A DNA stretch of 49,354 nt from Pezicula radicicola. Its lineage: Eukaryota; Ascomycota; Leotiomycetes; Helotiales; Dermateaceae. Below the pieces are notes generated by a model. The model saw only the letters and a program-made list of their open reading frames with translations, ran no database searches and was not told the DNA's origin. Of the stretch, positions 1 through 13,100 are shown in pieces. Each line of letters opens with the position of its first letter. The first letter of the stretch is position 1. Both the position numbers and the translations under genes were made by a program. The stretch covers positions 1,040,889-1,090,242 of the forward strand of contig PDUO01000017.1 in NCBI GenBank assembly GCA_003008705.1, read 5' to 3'.

Positions 1-3000
1 CTTATATAAAGAAATAATTATTTTCTTCTTTTTTTTAAAATAAATAAAATATATTAAATTTTTTCTTTAACTTTATTATTAAACTTATATATCTTCTCTA
101 ACTTAAAAGTTAAACCTTTTAATATACTAATATCTTAGAAAATATATATCTTAAATTTAGTTTAGATAGTAAGAATATCCCTCTTTTAAATATCTATAGT
201 ATATAATAGAGGTCTATTATAAAACTTACTCTTTTTTAAATTATCCCTTTAGAAAGATTTTAAACTATTAAAAATCTAAGGAAATTTATTTCTAATTAAA
301 AAGAAATTAATTATAATATCTTTCTCTAAAAGTTTAAATTTTAAAGGATTAAAAACTTTAAATCTATTATTTTATAAAGTAATTAAATTTTTTAAAAAAT
401 ATAAATATTATTAATCTATATTAAGAGATAAACTAAAGTTCTTATTCTTTATATTATTATTTCTAAATAAAGTTATTTATTATAACTTTATAAAGTAAAC
501 TTCTTTAACTAAAAATATAGAGTATTTAATATTTACTTTATTAGTAATATCTTTAGTATTTATATTTCCTTTTTTAAATAATTATTATATATCTATAGTT
601 CTTAATTAAAAAAAGTTAAAATTTACCTTTATAAAGACTTTATTTATAATAGTATTAATATAATAATCTATATTTATAAATATAATAATATTAGAAATAT
701 TATTATATTATATTATTTAATATAAAGGAGGAGTTAAAGAATACTTTTATAAAGAAGTAACTAAAGATACTTTTTAAAAAGTAATTAAAGATCCTTATTA
801 TTAAATATTAAATATAGTAAGAAGTACTAGTTATTATAGTTTTATAATAGATAGAGAAGTAGAGAGTAAAATCTAAAGTAATAAGTATATATATAAGTAT
901 TATAAGTAAGAAATATACTTTAGTATCCTTAGTTTTTATTTTAATAAATACTTAATAAGAAATCCCTCTAGCTAGAATATCTAATATAGTATCCTTATCC
1001 TTTCTCTTCTTTCTTAAAGATATAAGTATTTTAATAGAATAGTAAAGAAAATAATTAAAATAATACTTTTATATTTAATAAGTAAAAGTTAAGGTAATAG
1101 AATAAGTAGAAGAAAGAAAAGATAAAGAGAAAAAAGAGAGTAGAAAGTTATCTCTAATTAAATATTACTCTACTATTAGTAAAGCTTCTAAAATAATATA
1201 AAGTTATATATTTTATTATATATTTTCTATTTAAACCTCTAGGAAAAAAACTTTATTATAGAAATAAAAGATAAAATAAAGACTCTAGTTTAAAGTCTTT
1301 AAAACTATATATTAATTAATTAAACTTTCTTACTCTTATAAAGTAATTAACTCTAAAGCTTAAAGTTTTTAAAGCTTTATTAGTAGTTAAGAACTTAGTC
1401 TTAAATTAATATCTTTCTAAATTAGAGACTTTTAGAGTTAAATACTAGAGAAAGATTTTACTCTCTCTAGTTAGATATTTAAAAAAGTTTATTTAGTATA
1501 GTTATTAAGTTTAATTTATTTAATATTAAGATAGAGATTTAATAATAAATTTATATAAGTTCTATCTTAATACTTATAATTTATTAAGATAAACCTAAGG
1601 GTTATAAATATTTAAAATTAAATAAATATAATATTTCTTACTATTAGAAGTTTTTTATTTATTTAAAGAGGAGAGATTAGTATAAGTCCTTATAGAATAC
1701 TAGAAAAATAAAGTTTATAGTTTATAATAGACTTAATTAAGAGAGAAGTAAGAGAACTTATATAAAGGATATATAAGTTATTTAGTTTAATCTAGAAAGT
1801 TATAATAGTATTAGTATAAAAATTAAGAAGTATAGAATATAATATATATTATATAAATTTATTAAGTATAACTAACTTAGTAGTCTCTAATATACTATTT
1901 ATTAATTTTACTTTTATATTTAAATTCAATAATAGTATAATTAGTATTCCTTTATAAAAGAGAATAAAACTAGTTTCTTTAAATTATTTAGTTTTTTTAA
2001 CTTCTAGTATTATTTTAATTAAAGTATTACTACTAAGACTAGAAATATTAGTAAGTCTAATATACTTTATTAGATATAAGTATATCTTCTATTCTCTAGC
2101 TCTAGTAAAAGTTTTAAGAGCTTTTAGATTAGCTTTCTACTAAGCTTTATTCTCTCTAATAATAATATTTATTAATAGTATTTCTTCTCTACTTATTCTC
2201 TTAGATATAGTATATATATTTAATAGTACTATATCTATATCTAATATAATTACTTCTTAAGTTCTTTAAAGTAAACCTTAGAAGATAATATCCTCTACTT
2301 ACTAGATTTATTCTATTAAGAATATAACTTAGTTAAATAAGTTCTAAATAGTTTTAGACTTCTAATATAAAGTTATTATTATAGAACTCTATAAAGGTAA
2401 ATCTTATATAGGAGAAAATTATTAGAAGTCTCTAAAGAGAATAATAATAAATAACTCTCTAAGTATATAACTACTTCTAGGATTAAGATTCTATATTATA
2501 TTATAATATTTATATAAAGTTAATAAACTTTTTAGACTAAGTATACTAACTTTATTTAAAACTAGGATTTATTAAGATATAAGTCTAGTTTTAATTTTTA
2601 TTAATAGTTTTTTTCTTTTACTAAGCTCTAGAGTAGAGTAATATATAATACCTTTAATATTAATAGTTATAACTCTAGTAGTTATAATAAGTATTAACTC
2701 TTTAAGGTAATTAAATATTAAAAGATTAAATTAAAAAGCTTTAATTAAGAAAGTCTTTTTAATCTTATTAATCTCTCTAATATATAATAGAAATTAATTC
2801 TTTACTTTTTTAATATACTTAGAATTAAGTAGTTAATAAAAGATAATCTTTATAATTATAAGTTATTTAATATTTAATAGAAATTAATCTATAATAAGAG
2901 TAATTAGAACTTATAAAATAGGATTTATCTAGAAGAAAGCTTATAACTTAAGTAAAGATAAACTAGTTCTTAAAATAAATTCTAAGTTTAATATAAAAGA

Positions 3001-6000
3001 GAATAAGTTCTCTTATAATAGAGAAGATATTAAATTATATAAGAAAGGATCTTATAAAAGACTTTATTCTTTTATCTCTTTTTCTTAAGCTTTAATAATA
3101 GAACTACTTTAAAAGAGTACTAGTATAAGAACTAAACTTAGTATATAGTAAATCCTTAAACTATATTTAGTTATACTTTTTATAAGCTAATAGACTAATT
3201 AAAGTAGTTAGAATTCTAAAGACTAGAGAATAATATAATTAAAATCTAATTAAATCTCCTTTATTATATTTAAAGGAGTATTATTTATAAAGTTAAAATA
3301 ATCTTATATATTTAAGTCTCTTTCTTTCTAGTCTTAATCTATAGTTTCTTTACTCTATTATAGTAGTAATATATTATCTATAAGATAAGAAATATAAGAA
3401 GGAAGTTAAGATTAAATATAAACCTATAATTAGATATTCTTATACTTAGTATTCTTAAGTTTAAGAAGTTAAGTATCTAGGATTTTTAGTAATATTTATT
3501 TCTAAGAATAGAATATTCTAAAAAGAGTTTTATAAACTTTATCTTCTATCTTTAATATTATAATAAAGTTTATCTTACTATTCTTAATATAACTTATAAA
3601 GTTACTATTAATAGAAGGAGTTTATAAAAGCTTTATTAAAGTAATAGAAATCTAAATATAAGTTTTATAAAGTAGATATCTATCTATAAAAGGAAAATAA
3701 AGAGTCTTTTCTAGAAGTAATTTTATAACCCTTATCTTATATTATAAAATATACTTATAAAAGCTAAGAGATTAAAGAATAGAACCTTTATATCTATAAT
3801 TATTATATAGTAATAAACCCTTTATCTTTATATTAAAGGTATTATATTACTTTTATTCTTATTCTTATTTAGAAGCTTCTTATAATAAAAGAGTAAAGAG
3901 AGTTTTTTAGAAGTAATACTTTATCTAGTAGAGATTAAATAAAGTTATTTTATTATTTATAAGTATATAATATAAAGATTATCTAAGTAAGAAATAATAA
4001 ATAATAAGAGTTCTAACTTTAATAACTCTTATAAATCTATTATATATCTTTAAAGTAAATTTTAATATATTTAAAAAAGATAAAGATTATTAACTACTAT
4101 ATATAGTAGTTTCTTTTTAAGTAGTTTTATATACTTTTTTAAATATAATTATTATAAGTATAAATTAATCTCTATTTATCTAAGATTTTATTATATAGTT
4201 TATTATATAATAGATTACTAATAGAACCTTTAGACTTCTAAGAGTAAATTTAATATTATAATTTACTTTAATTATAAAAGTAATAACTNTATTAAAACTA
4301 TTAATAAAGTTATAATTTCTTTTTATTCTTATAAACCCCTCTTTAGTTATATAAAAAGTAAGAATAAGTTTTTTTAAAAGATTAAATCTATAAATCTAGA
4401 GTTACTTCTTTATAGTTTCCTTTAAGAAGATAAGGTTTAGAATCTTTATTTCTTAATCCTTAGAAAGTTAAGTAATATTATATATAGACTTAGTATTCTA
4501 AAGCTAAGAAGTAGTATCTTTTATAGATATAATATTAAACTTCTTTAAATAATACTTTATATAAGTTATAATATACTTATAAATTTAGTATTTAATAGTT
4601 ATATTATTAGAATTAAAATAAAAAGCTTTAGTAAACTCTTAGTTAGAAGCTCTATCTAGTACTAAAAATACCTTTATTCTAGGAGGTATTAAAGTATATT
4701 ATTATCTAAGAGTAAGATTTATAACCTTAGTAATAATACTTTAGATATAAGTTAAAAGTCTAACTCTAAACTTAGGATTCTTCTTAAGTCTTTAGAGAAA
4801 GTTTATAGCTCTAAAGTTTCTAGTTATCTAGGTAAAGCTATATAGATATATTATTATTCTAGTAATAGATTCTATAATCCTAAAATATAAAGAGAGAGTA
4901 CTATATTAGAGTAAGTCTTATTTTTAATTAGATAATTAGATTTAACTTAAATTACTATATAAAAACCTAGGTAGAAAGTTTTAAGAATAATAATAATTTA
5001 ATATTCTTTTATACTTATCTTATCTTTAATAATATTAATGATTTTAATTATATTATATAATTATATTCTATATTTATTTATTATCTTATATTATAGTCTC
5101 TACTTTATATCTTATATTTCTATATATATAGTCTAAAGATTTACTCTCTTATAGTACTAAAGATACTAGCCTCTTTAGATAAAGTCTTTAATAAGTATTT
5201 AAAGAATATAATAACTATAGTATAAAAGTATTAAGTTATAAAACCTAGATTTTTAAGGGTTATTTATAATAGCTTTATCTTTACTTTAGTACTATCTAAG
5301 ATATAAGAAATATCTTTACTATTAAGTTTAATAATAAAGATATTCTCTATATCTTAAGGGTTAATTATAAACTANATAAAAGGNATANTAAATCTAATAA
5401 TCTTTCTAAAGATAAGGTTCTAAAGTTGAATTTTCTCTTTAAAAGACTCTAGATTAAAGGATAAAATAATTCTTATATTATTAATAAGTTTAAAAATAAT
5501 AGAGTTAGTAATTTTAGTTTTATTTATAAACTAAATAAAGATAAACTCTAAGTTACTATTACTTAGTATACTTAGATCCTTTATAACTCTATTCTAATAA
5601 CCTTTCTTAATTTAAAGAAGGTTTTTAACTAAGGCTTATTAAAGAAGGATAAGATTATATAAATAAAATATAAAAGTATAATATTAAAAAAAACTAAAGA
5701 GTTAGTATATTAGTATAGTATTATAATAATATAATATTATAAACTTATAAATAAGAATAATATAATATAATATATTAAATAAAGTTCTAAATAGAAATAT
5801 TATATAATTATAAACTATTAATATCCCTAAGATAGCCTTTAACTCTATAAGGAAATAAGATAAAATATACTCTAGTAAAGTACTTTAAGTTAGTAAAAGA
5901 ATCTAATAGAATAACTTATTCTTTAGATTTATAAGATATATAAGGTATAAATAAAGATAAAGGTAAATCTAAAAGAAGAGTTAGTTTATATTAGATTATA

Positions 6001-7937
6001 ATAAATAGAATAGACTTACCTTATAAATTTAAAGAATTATAACTAGAAGAAGAAACTAAATAATAATATTAGTAAAATAAATAACTATAGTAATAGTAGA
6101 ACTCTTCTTATTAGAAATATTTAAGGTATTTTTATTATCTCTATTATTAGAGAGAGACTATAAAGTAATAATAAGAGTAGATATTAAGTTTATATCTTAG
6201 TTATATAGATCTAAAAAGAAAGATCTATTTATAATTATACTACTAGGAATCTTATTTACTTTAGTATTTAAATTATTCTTAAAAGAGTTATTTTCTAAAG
6301 AAGTTATATATCTCTCTCTTTTATCTTAAATAAATAGATTATCCTAAGGTTCTAATATAGTAAAAGTATCTTTTACTTCTTAAGGAATATAATTATTAGA
6401 CTAAGTATCTATTAAGTTATAGTTAATAAAGATATTTTTATATATAAGATTATATAAGTAGAGTTATTTTAGTATAGTTAGAATCTTTACTTTATTAATA
6501 GAGTAAAACTAATAGAGATTCTCTTAACTAGATAAATTATCTTTCTCCTAAGTAACTATAATACTTATATAAATAGAGAGTTTTTCTATAGAGAGGATTA
6601 TAAATAATTAACTTAGATTCTATTAAATAATTATATAATAACTATAGCTCTCTTTATAACTAATTTTAATCTTTATATCTAATATAAGTTTAAGAAAAAT
6701 ACTAATAATATAAGTTCTTATAATAAAAGCTTTTTTAATAGTATTAAGTTCTTTTAAAGTAATAGAGTATTTTTAGTAAAATAAATAATTAATAAAATTT
6801 CTAATAAATAAAAGTAAAATAGTCCTTTTTTAAATTAAACTATTATAAGTATTATATAATAAAATAAACTCTTTAGTAATAGTATAATAGTTTATACTTA
6901 TTTATATTTAGTTAAAATAATATAATAAATTTATATCTTATAATAAGTACTTAAATAAAGAATCTTCCTAAAATAATATTCTATATATACTATAAAGACC
7001 TTATCTAGTAAGATTAGAGATATACTCTTAGTAAGACTTTATATAAGAGTATTATATAGTAGAAGTTATTACTTTTAGAAACTTAGTAGATTTCTTCTAT
7101 ATATAGTTAAACTCTTTTTTAAAAAAAGAAGTTATAATTATTAAAAATATATTTAATCTAAGAGAGAAGTTAGTATATAATTATAAGAATAAATTCTAAG
7201 AACTTATTATCTACTTTAGAGTTATATAATAGATTATTAAGTAGCTCTAATAATAATAGTTTTCTAAGCTTTTTTTCCCCTTTTAAGAGCTCTAAGAGTA
7301 GTAATCTCTTTAGATCTTTTTTCTTTTTTAAGTACTCTAAGAGTAGTAATCTCCTTAACTCTTTTTTTCTTTTTAAGTACTCTAAGAGAGGTAGTCTCCT
7401 ATACCTTTTATTCTTTTATAGTTAAAAATTAAACTCTTTTAACTTTTAATTAATCTCTAACTATTATAATTTTAAGTAAAGTAGTATTTTATATATCTAT
7501 CTTATAAATACTCTTTTATTAAATAGATAGATTATCTTATTAGTCTATATATAGTAAGGTAAGATCTCTTTCTATATAGATAGTATTTTTAATCTAATTA
7601 TTTTCTATCTAATTAAAATAAGCTTACTCTTTACTAGTTAAAGAGTAATTAATATTTTATAAATTTAAATTAATAGAAAGACTTTATTCTTAACTTAAAG
7701 AAGATTAAGAAAGTAAAGAATATAACTTTTAATATTTATTAAAATTAAAAGAAGTATTAGTATATAATAAGTATATATATAATATAATATAGATTATAAT
7801 AACTTACTTAGTAGATAGAGATATATTTAATTAATTAATATATCTTATTATAAAATAAATAATAAACTAGTAAGAGTTATACTATAACTTTAAATAGAGA
7901 GATAGTAGTTACTAAAGAAGAGGGGAAAAATAAAAGG
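1..7937. repeat. AT-rich, RIP-saturated repeat relic without genes
   Basis: The whole block is A+T dominated and nearly lacks CpA, TpG and CpG; on reading I found only isolated exceptions (a CA near 1927, a TG near 5039 and one near 5427). Remaining C sits almost only in CT or CC, and G in AG or GG. This is the footprint expected when RIP converts CpA (and, stepwise, CpG) to TpA on both strands. Because ATG contains TpG and its complement CAT contains CpA, start codons have been removed on both strands, and no ORF survives. The parent element is presumably one or more transposons, but I could not identify the family. Ambiguous bases (n) occur near 4269 and 5375-5388. The block ends sharply at about 7938, where CG dinucleotides reappear. 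Confidence 0.9.
7276..7410. repeat. 45-bp tandem repeat, three copies, in the RIP block
   Basis: The string TCTAAGAG recurs at 7291, 7336 and 7381, exactly 45 bp apart, each time inside a similar 45-bp unit that opens with a T-rich run. The period is a multiple of three, so this may have been a 15-residue coding repeat in the ancestral element, but no reading frame remains to prove it. Confidence 0.75.
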
Positions 7938-8692
7938 CGGTAAGAAAGAAACCTTATATAGCGGTAAAGGCTAAAACTATAATAAAATAAGTAGAAAATA
8001 CAATGTTTAAAGGTTTTTCCGATCCACCGCCAAGACATATACCAAGACTTGAAAAGATGGGGCGTATTATTTTCTCTCTTCGAATCACCTTTCTCGATAA
8101 ACTCGAAGGCAAATCCGACTCTATTTCAATAAAGCACGACAAAGCAAATGTAGTATTAGTGTTATGAGATCTTTGAAAGTCAAGTCAAGAAGCGACCCAA
8201 ATTAGCAAATTAAGAAACAACTCAAATCCCAAGCTTCAGCAGCTAGCAAGACTAGCATAGCTACTATTAGCGAAGAAACTACATTAATCATGCTCTGCTC
8301 TCAAACAAAAACCAATGAAGATTTGTTCAAGACTTATCAAATTACCATTTTAATCTGTTAGATAGCGGTGTTAGTATTATCGCCAGGGTCCTCGCTCTGT
8401 ATATCAATGAGCCAGTGTACATGTGATTTGGCCACCCTGGTCTCTAATTTAATCTGCCTCGTCTTGACACGTTGTTGTGTTTATATCTGCCCGCAGAAGT
8501 ATAGGTAGAATTTTTAAGTACAAAAAAAAGAAATCTATGACAGAGATATCCACGTAGATAAACAGAAGGAAACCTTAGCTCTGCTAGAGGTAACTATTAT
8601 TTTGTCTTAATTATAGAGTTTTACATCATAGATAGTCTCTATTTAGAATCAATATTAGTGTAAAAGGATGTTTTACTACACTTCAATAAGAA
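7938..8692. other. Transition from AT-rich block to normal composition; no gene seen
   Basis: CG, CA and TG dinucleotides are common again from about 7938. Only a short open frame occurs, on the minus strand around 7954-8142; it has no recognisable domain and no neighbouring exon that would extend it. I see no gene here. Confidence 0.6.
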
Positions 8693-8980
8693 CCAAGTCA
8701 GTTACTCAACTCAAGGTAGTTTAAGCCAAATGAATTACTTAAGTCAACAAGTCAACTCAGGTAAATTTCTCAAGATAAATTAGTAATCAAGTCAAGTGAG
8801 TTACCCAAGTCAGTGAGTTATCCAAGCCAAGTCAATTACCAAATTTAAGTTGTTACTCAAATCAAGTCAGTTACCTAAATCAAGTCAGCTACCCAAGCCA
8901 ATTAAGTCACTCAAACAAAGTGAGTTACTCAGTCAAGTCAGTCACTCAACTCGACTCAGTTACCCAATCCAAGCCAGTTA
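8693..8980. repeat. Degenerate about 20-bp minisatellite (TCAAGTCAGTTACTCAAA-like)
   Basis: About fifteen imperfect units with the core GTCAGTTACTCAA or GTGAGTTACCCAA follow one another at roughly 18-22 bp spacing. The units differ by single-base changes and small indels. A short stretch with the same core is found again at about 42098-42145, so the sequence is dispersed. Confidence 0.8.
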
Positions 8981-10230
8981 ACTCTGGAAAAATTACTATT
9001 GCAGAGAATGTAAGATGCAAAACTCCTCGTCTTATTATGTAATCTATATAATGATTTCTATAATTTAACACGAGCTACCGAGGGAGGTCTGGCGACGTGT
9101 GAGCTTGCGAACACTCGAGCCAGGCCCCCCGAGGGGAGCTCGTGACCTTGTACAGCCTTTTGCTAACATAATTCTGCTTGTTTAGGAGCCTGGGGCTCGT
9201 AGAAAGATAGGAGAGGTGAGTACTTTTGATAGATTGTTCTAGCCTCCAGGTTCTTCGATTAGCTTGGGCTCCGCACATATGTAGAGATCACAGTCAGAAT
9301 CAATTCAGGGCATTATTCAGAAGTATATATTTAATTCCAGTCTATCGTCTATCTTCAGAAAAGTCTTCTGGCTTCTTTTCGGGGAAACGTTCTCAGCTTC
9401 TTTGTCTCCCAAGCAATAGAGAAAACATGACATAACATAATTCAAAGGATTAACACCGGTGCCCTATGATTTGATGTGTAACGCAAAAAGGATTTCCCAA
9501 CCAAGAAGAAACCGGCAAAAGCACAAACTAAAAACTTTTGAGTGTCTAAGTCTAGTAACATGCTCAATCGTCTTCATCAGAAAAGACCTCCTCTCCTCTC
9601 TTTCTACGGGCCCCACGCTCCTAAACCAATAAGAGGAGGTAATTGGTAATAGCCAACACCTATACTTTCTAGAACTCCACCTAATTACTGTACCTATGCG
9701 TCGCCTATAGGTAGTGCCTCTACGGCATATGCCAGCAGTTAGAAATTGGAATGGAGCATCGGCAGTACGGCGTCAAGGCCCAGGGCCCGTGGGTTCTTGG
9801 CGCAGGCCGCGGGGTACCGCACTCGCGGCCGCCCCAGCCGCATGTGCACGTGACCAATGGGGCCCAATCATAGCTCACAACCCACCCATGGGTACTCACG
9901 GCCAGGCGTCGGCACAACATACAGTAGGGTCTCCATTCTGATGTCTACCTATGCCAGTGGACTTACTTCCGAAAGTAGTCAGAACTTCAAGCCTAGAAAT
10001 ACATAACTTATTAGCATACAAATGACTTTGTGTACGTGTCACAGACTACCAAGTCACAATTGGGATTAAAAGTCACTTCAAGACACCAATATATGATAAC
10101 CACGTTTTCATTCTCCATAAGTGGTTTATCATGCTACCATCGGCGTGCATGAAATATCTCATGGTTCCTTTTCCTGCATTCTGCAAATGCTTCAGCTTTG
10201 AGGATATCACTAGAGTCGTTTCAAATGTGA
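8981..10230. other. Intergenic sequence with GC-rich island; no gene supported
   Basis: Several overlapping short ORFs exist on both strands (9075-9435 and 9714-9941), but none has splice partners, a domain or a convincing composition. Bases 9740-9930 form a distinctly GC-rich island full of CpG, in strong contrast to the RIP block 2 kb away. Bases 9080-9440 could be a transposon end such as a solo LTR, but I found no paired repeat or target duplication. Confidence 0.5.
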
Positions 10231-10238
10231 GAACAAAG
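10231..10238. repeat. 8-bp target-site duplication, left copy (GAACAAAG)
   Basis: GAACAAAG directly precedes the left end of the hAT element and is repeated exactly at 12971-12978 directly after its right end. An 8-bp duplication is the hallmark of hAT insertion. Confidence 0.92.
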
Positions 10239-12970
10239 CAAACTTGGCAGCAATCAATAATTGATTGCTAAGCCTATATTGATATTGCAATTGATAACGA
10301 TCCTAGAATTGATATTGAATTGATTATTGCAAAGGTGTCCATGGTAATAGGCTCAGTTCTTGGTGTTTTAGCTCAAAGTTGCTTAAGTACCCGCTCCATT
10401 TATCGCTACATTGTAATGTTAATTATAGCCTCTCTTCCTTGTCATCTCCATCGTCTAGAGGCTCAATATCGCCTGGCACCTCTGATATACCCGCTTCTTC
10501 TTCAACGTAGAGCTTGTGAATAAGGCCGTTCTTATTCCAATTACCCAGTAACTCTGTTATTGCCACTATATATACACCTAATCTCGCCCTATCCCATGAG
10601 ATTATTCTTCTAACTCCGGAGAAGACTCGCTCGGCTTCATCTAACATTGGTGGGATAGATAGGATGTCTATTACTATTCTATGGAGGCGAGGGAAGGCCT
10701 CTCTCTGCTCCTGGCGAAGCCACTACTCTAATGGAGAGCAGGTGATCTTGACTGGTAGTGTAGTTATAAACCTCTTAAACTCATCGCTATCGTTAGACTC
10801 CTCAGTGACGTCGAGCTCATCGGCGAGCCTCTTAAACATTGACTTCTCCTTATGCTCCTGCGCCCGTGATAGTCCTATAACCGGCAAATCTTTATACTTG
10901 GCCTATATCTTACGCGCTGCCTCAACTGCGGGCTTATACCAGGATGGGTCCCAGTGGGTGTTAATATATTTCTAGCGTTTTGAAGGATGGAGGAGGAGGG
11001 CGACGGTATAGATGGGATCGTCTTCAGAGGAGAAGTAGTACTTGCTAAGTATATACCAGCCCATATTGATAGCGTTTACGATATAAGCATTATGAGAGTA
11101 CTGGACCTGTAATTATATTAGCACTCTATATTAAGGCGCTTATATATAATGTACCTTTGCCTGCTCATAATGCCTGAAGAGAATGTCTATAATAAAGAGA
11201 GAAGAATCTAAAGAGGCCCAGTTCTTCTCTTGACTAAGCGTTGCCTGACTAAATGGCTGTAAGAATTCGAAGGTGAACTTCAAAGTCTCCCACTCCGCCG
11301 GCTGGATAATGCTCTCTCCTAATGCTTTGTGGTGGCTATTACAGAATGTCATCAACTTCTCCTGCTTCTGGAGAGCGACCTTAAGGAGCCTAAACCAGGA
11401 GTTCCACCGTGTCACATTATCAATGCCTAGTTGAACTCCAGCCAGGCTCTCCTATTCATCAGAGAGAATAGTAGAGCTTCGGATGTAGACTATGATATCA
11501 TGAAGTTTTGAAAGGCCGGGGATAGCACCCCATCCTACCTGACGTTGCTTCGATTTCTTCTTGCCTTGTTTAGCTTGAAGTTGCTCCTGAAGCGTGTGAA
11601 CCACCGTCATATCAGACTCCTCCTTTGCAGCTTCAATAGCGGCTTTAAGGGCTTCAATCGTACTCGCAAAGAGAAAGGCGTCTAGAGAAAGGTTGATAAT
11701 ATAACTACTACAGCGAATACGGCGCCTGTTCCCATCGAACTCAAAGCCTAATGCTTGAAGCTTCCTACCAAGTGCCTTAACTAGGGTATCATTGCTAGAG
11801 GCGTTGTCTCCAATGATATAGCCAGTCTTCGCCATAATATCATAATCGGTAATGGTGTTCAATATTTCTCGGGCCATTGTCTCCCCATTGTATGAGTATT
11901 TGATCTGCGGAAGCCCTAGCAGCGCTTTTCGTAGGGTAAAATTCACGTCAATAAACTAGGCGTAAATCCCAAGGAATGACTTCCGATTCGGTGACAACCA
12001 TAGGTCTACGATAAAGTGGATCTATGAGCGAGCCTTCTGAAGGAGCTCTTTGATAGTTTTAAAATACTTCTTAAAGCTACGCTCAATATAGGAGGGAATC
12101 GTCTGGTGGGACTCAACGAGAAGGGGCTTAATCTGTGGGTTAACTGCTATTAGGAGGGCTTGGTATTTAGCCCATTCAACGCTGTTGAATGGAAGCCTCC
12201 GCCGAGTAATAAGTTGGATTTGAGCCTCATAGAAAGTATCGACATCAATAGCCTCCTCTAGTATTTATGTATAGGTTTCATCCTTCTTGTCCGCCGCTCG
12301 TTTACTTACGGCTTGGAAGGCGAGGGAGAGAGAACTTTGGCGGGAGAGCTTTGCCTGGGATTCCTTCTCAACAATCTCTATATTATACTGGGTGACCATA
12401 TGGTTCCGAGTATTACTGGTAATTGCTGTAGAGTACTTTGGATCGAGGCAGAGTTGGCAGTACATTAGACGTTGTCCATCCTTCGCGGTCTTTGGCTCAT
12501 CTCCTATAGGCTCTCTAAAGTTCTCCCACGTCTTCCCAGCTCTTCTTCTTCTCCTCTTTACCTCAGGGCGACCACGCGGAGTGCCTGAGCGTTTTTGACC
12601 AAGTACACTAAATACACTAGAGGTAGGAGTAGCGGCTGTAGATGCGGCGGAGGAGAGTCTAGAAGAGCTAGGCGACGGCGAGCGAGTTGATTGGCCACTC
12701 GATGAACCTCTGTAGCCCCTAGGGCCTGTGAATGACATTGTAGTTGTTAGTAGTTATTAGTACTTGTTAAGTAGTAAAAATAGAGTTATATTAAGGATGA
12801 AGAATATATGGATTTTAGCGTGTTTTACAACGGTTTCGAGACTCACGTGACTTAGTTATCGATATTGACATTGATATTGATAGGTACATAACGTATTGAT
12901 ATTGCTATGATGGGTAATATTGATAATTATTGCTATACTAATTGCTATGTATTGATTGCTGCCAAGTCTG
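10239..12970 (-). mobile_element. hAT superfamily DNA transposon, complete but RIP-damaged
   Basis: The 2,732-bp element has 21-bp terminal inverted repeats with one mismatch: the left end is CA-A-A then CTTGGCAGCAATCAATA (core 10243-10259), and the right end carries the exact complement of that core at 12950-12966 followed by TCTG. An identical 8-bp duplication flanks both ends. Subterminal zones (about 10270-10325 and 12855-12950) are rich in ATTGATATTG-type motifs in both orientations, typical of transposase-binding repeats. One minus-strand transposase frame fills the interior. The intact ends and frame suggest a recent insertion that received light RIP, unlike the saturated block upstream. 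Confidence 0.95.
10423..12738 (-). pseudogene. hAT transposase, inactivated by ten in-frame stops
   Basis: From the ATG at 12738 to the final TAA at 10423 all 772 codons lie in one frame without any indel, but ten internal stops interrupt it, at 12265, 12022, 11956, 11452, 11140, 11131, 11113, 10972, 10903 and 10723 (low coordinate of each codon). All are TAA or TAG, none TGA, as expected from CAA/CAG (or TGG) after RIP. An N-terminal basic, Ser-rich region is followed by a BED-type zinc finger (CQLC, then NHM; the expected last His is Tyr, TAT). Catalytic-core motifs VDLWLSPN and IGDNASSND supply the first two acidic residues. The C-terminus carries the hAT dimerisation signature (WLRQEQ, FPRL, ILSIPPM, DEAERVFSG, RARLG). 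It cannot make full-length enzyme. Family assignment is secure. Confidence 0.95.
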
Positions 12971-12978
12971 GAACAAAG
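12971..12978. repeat. 8-bp target-site duplication, right copy (GAACAAAG)
   Basis: This is an exact match to 10231-10238 and marks the right border of the hAT element. Confidence 0.92.
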
Positions 12979-13100
12979 CCTTTCTGTAATGCTTAACATT
13001 ACTTACCGAATATAGGAGTCAGCAGAAGTCTTCGACCTCTCTCTCCCTGTTCATTTGCTCTACTACTCCAGACAGCCAATTAGCCACATTCAATAAACCT

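Noticed and set aside
1..7937. CRISPR-like or centromere-like array in the AT-rich block
   Set aside because: Apart from one 45-bp triple repeat there is no regular spacing, and the dinucleotide pattern is fully explained by RIP.
9075..9435. Solo LTR or transposon end
   Set aside because: The sequence has a TG start-like feel, but I found no second copy, no matching terminal repeat and no target duplication.
9714..9941. Overlapping plus and minus ORFs in the GC-rich island
   Set aside because: Long open frames on both strands are expected in GC-rich DNA; no domain, splice partner or start context supports them.
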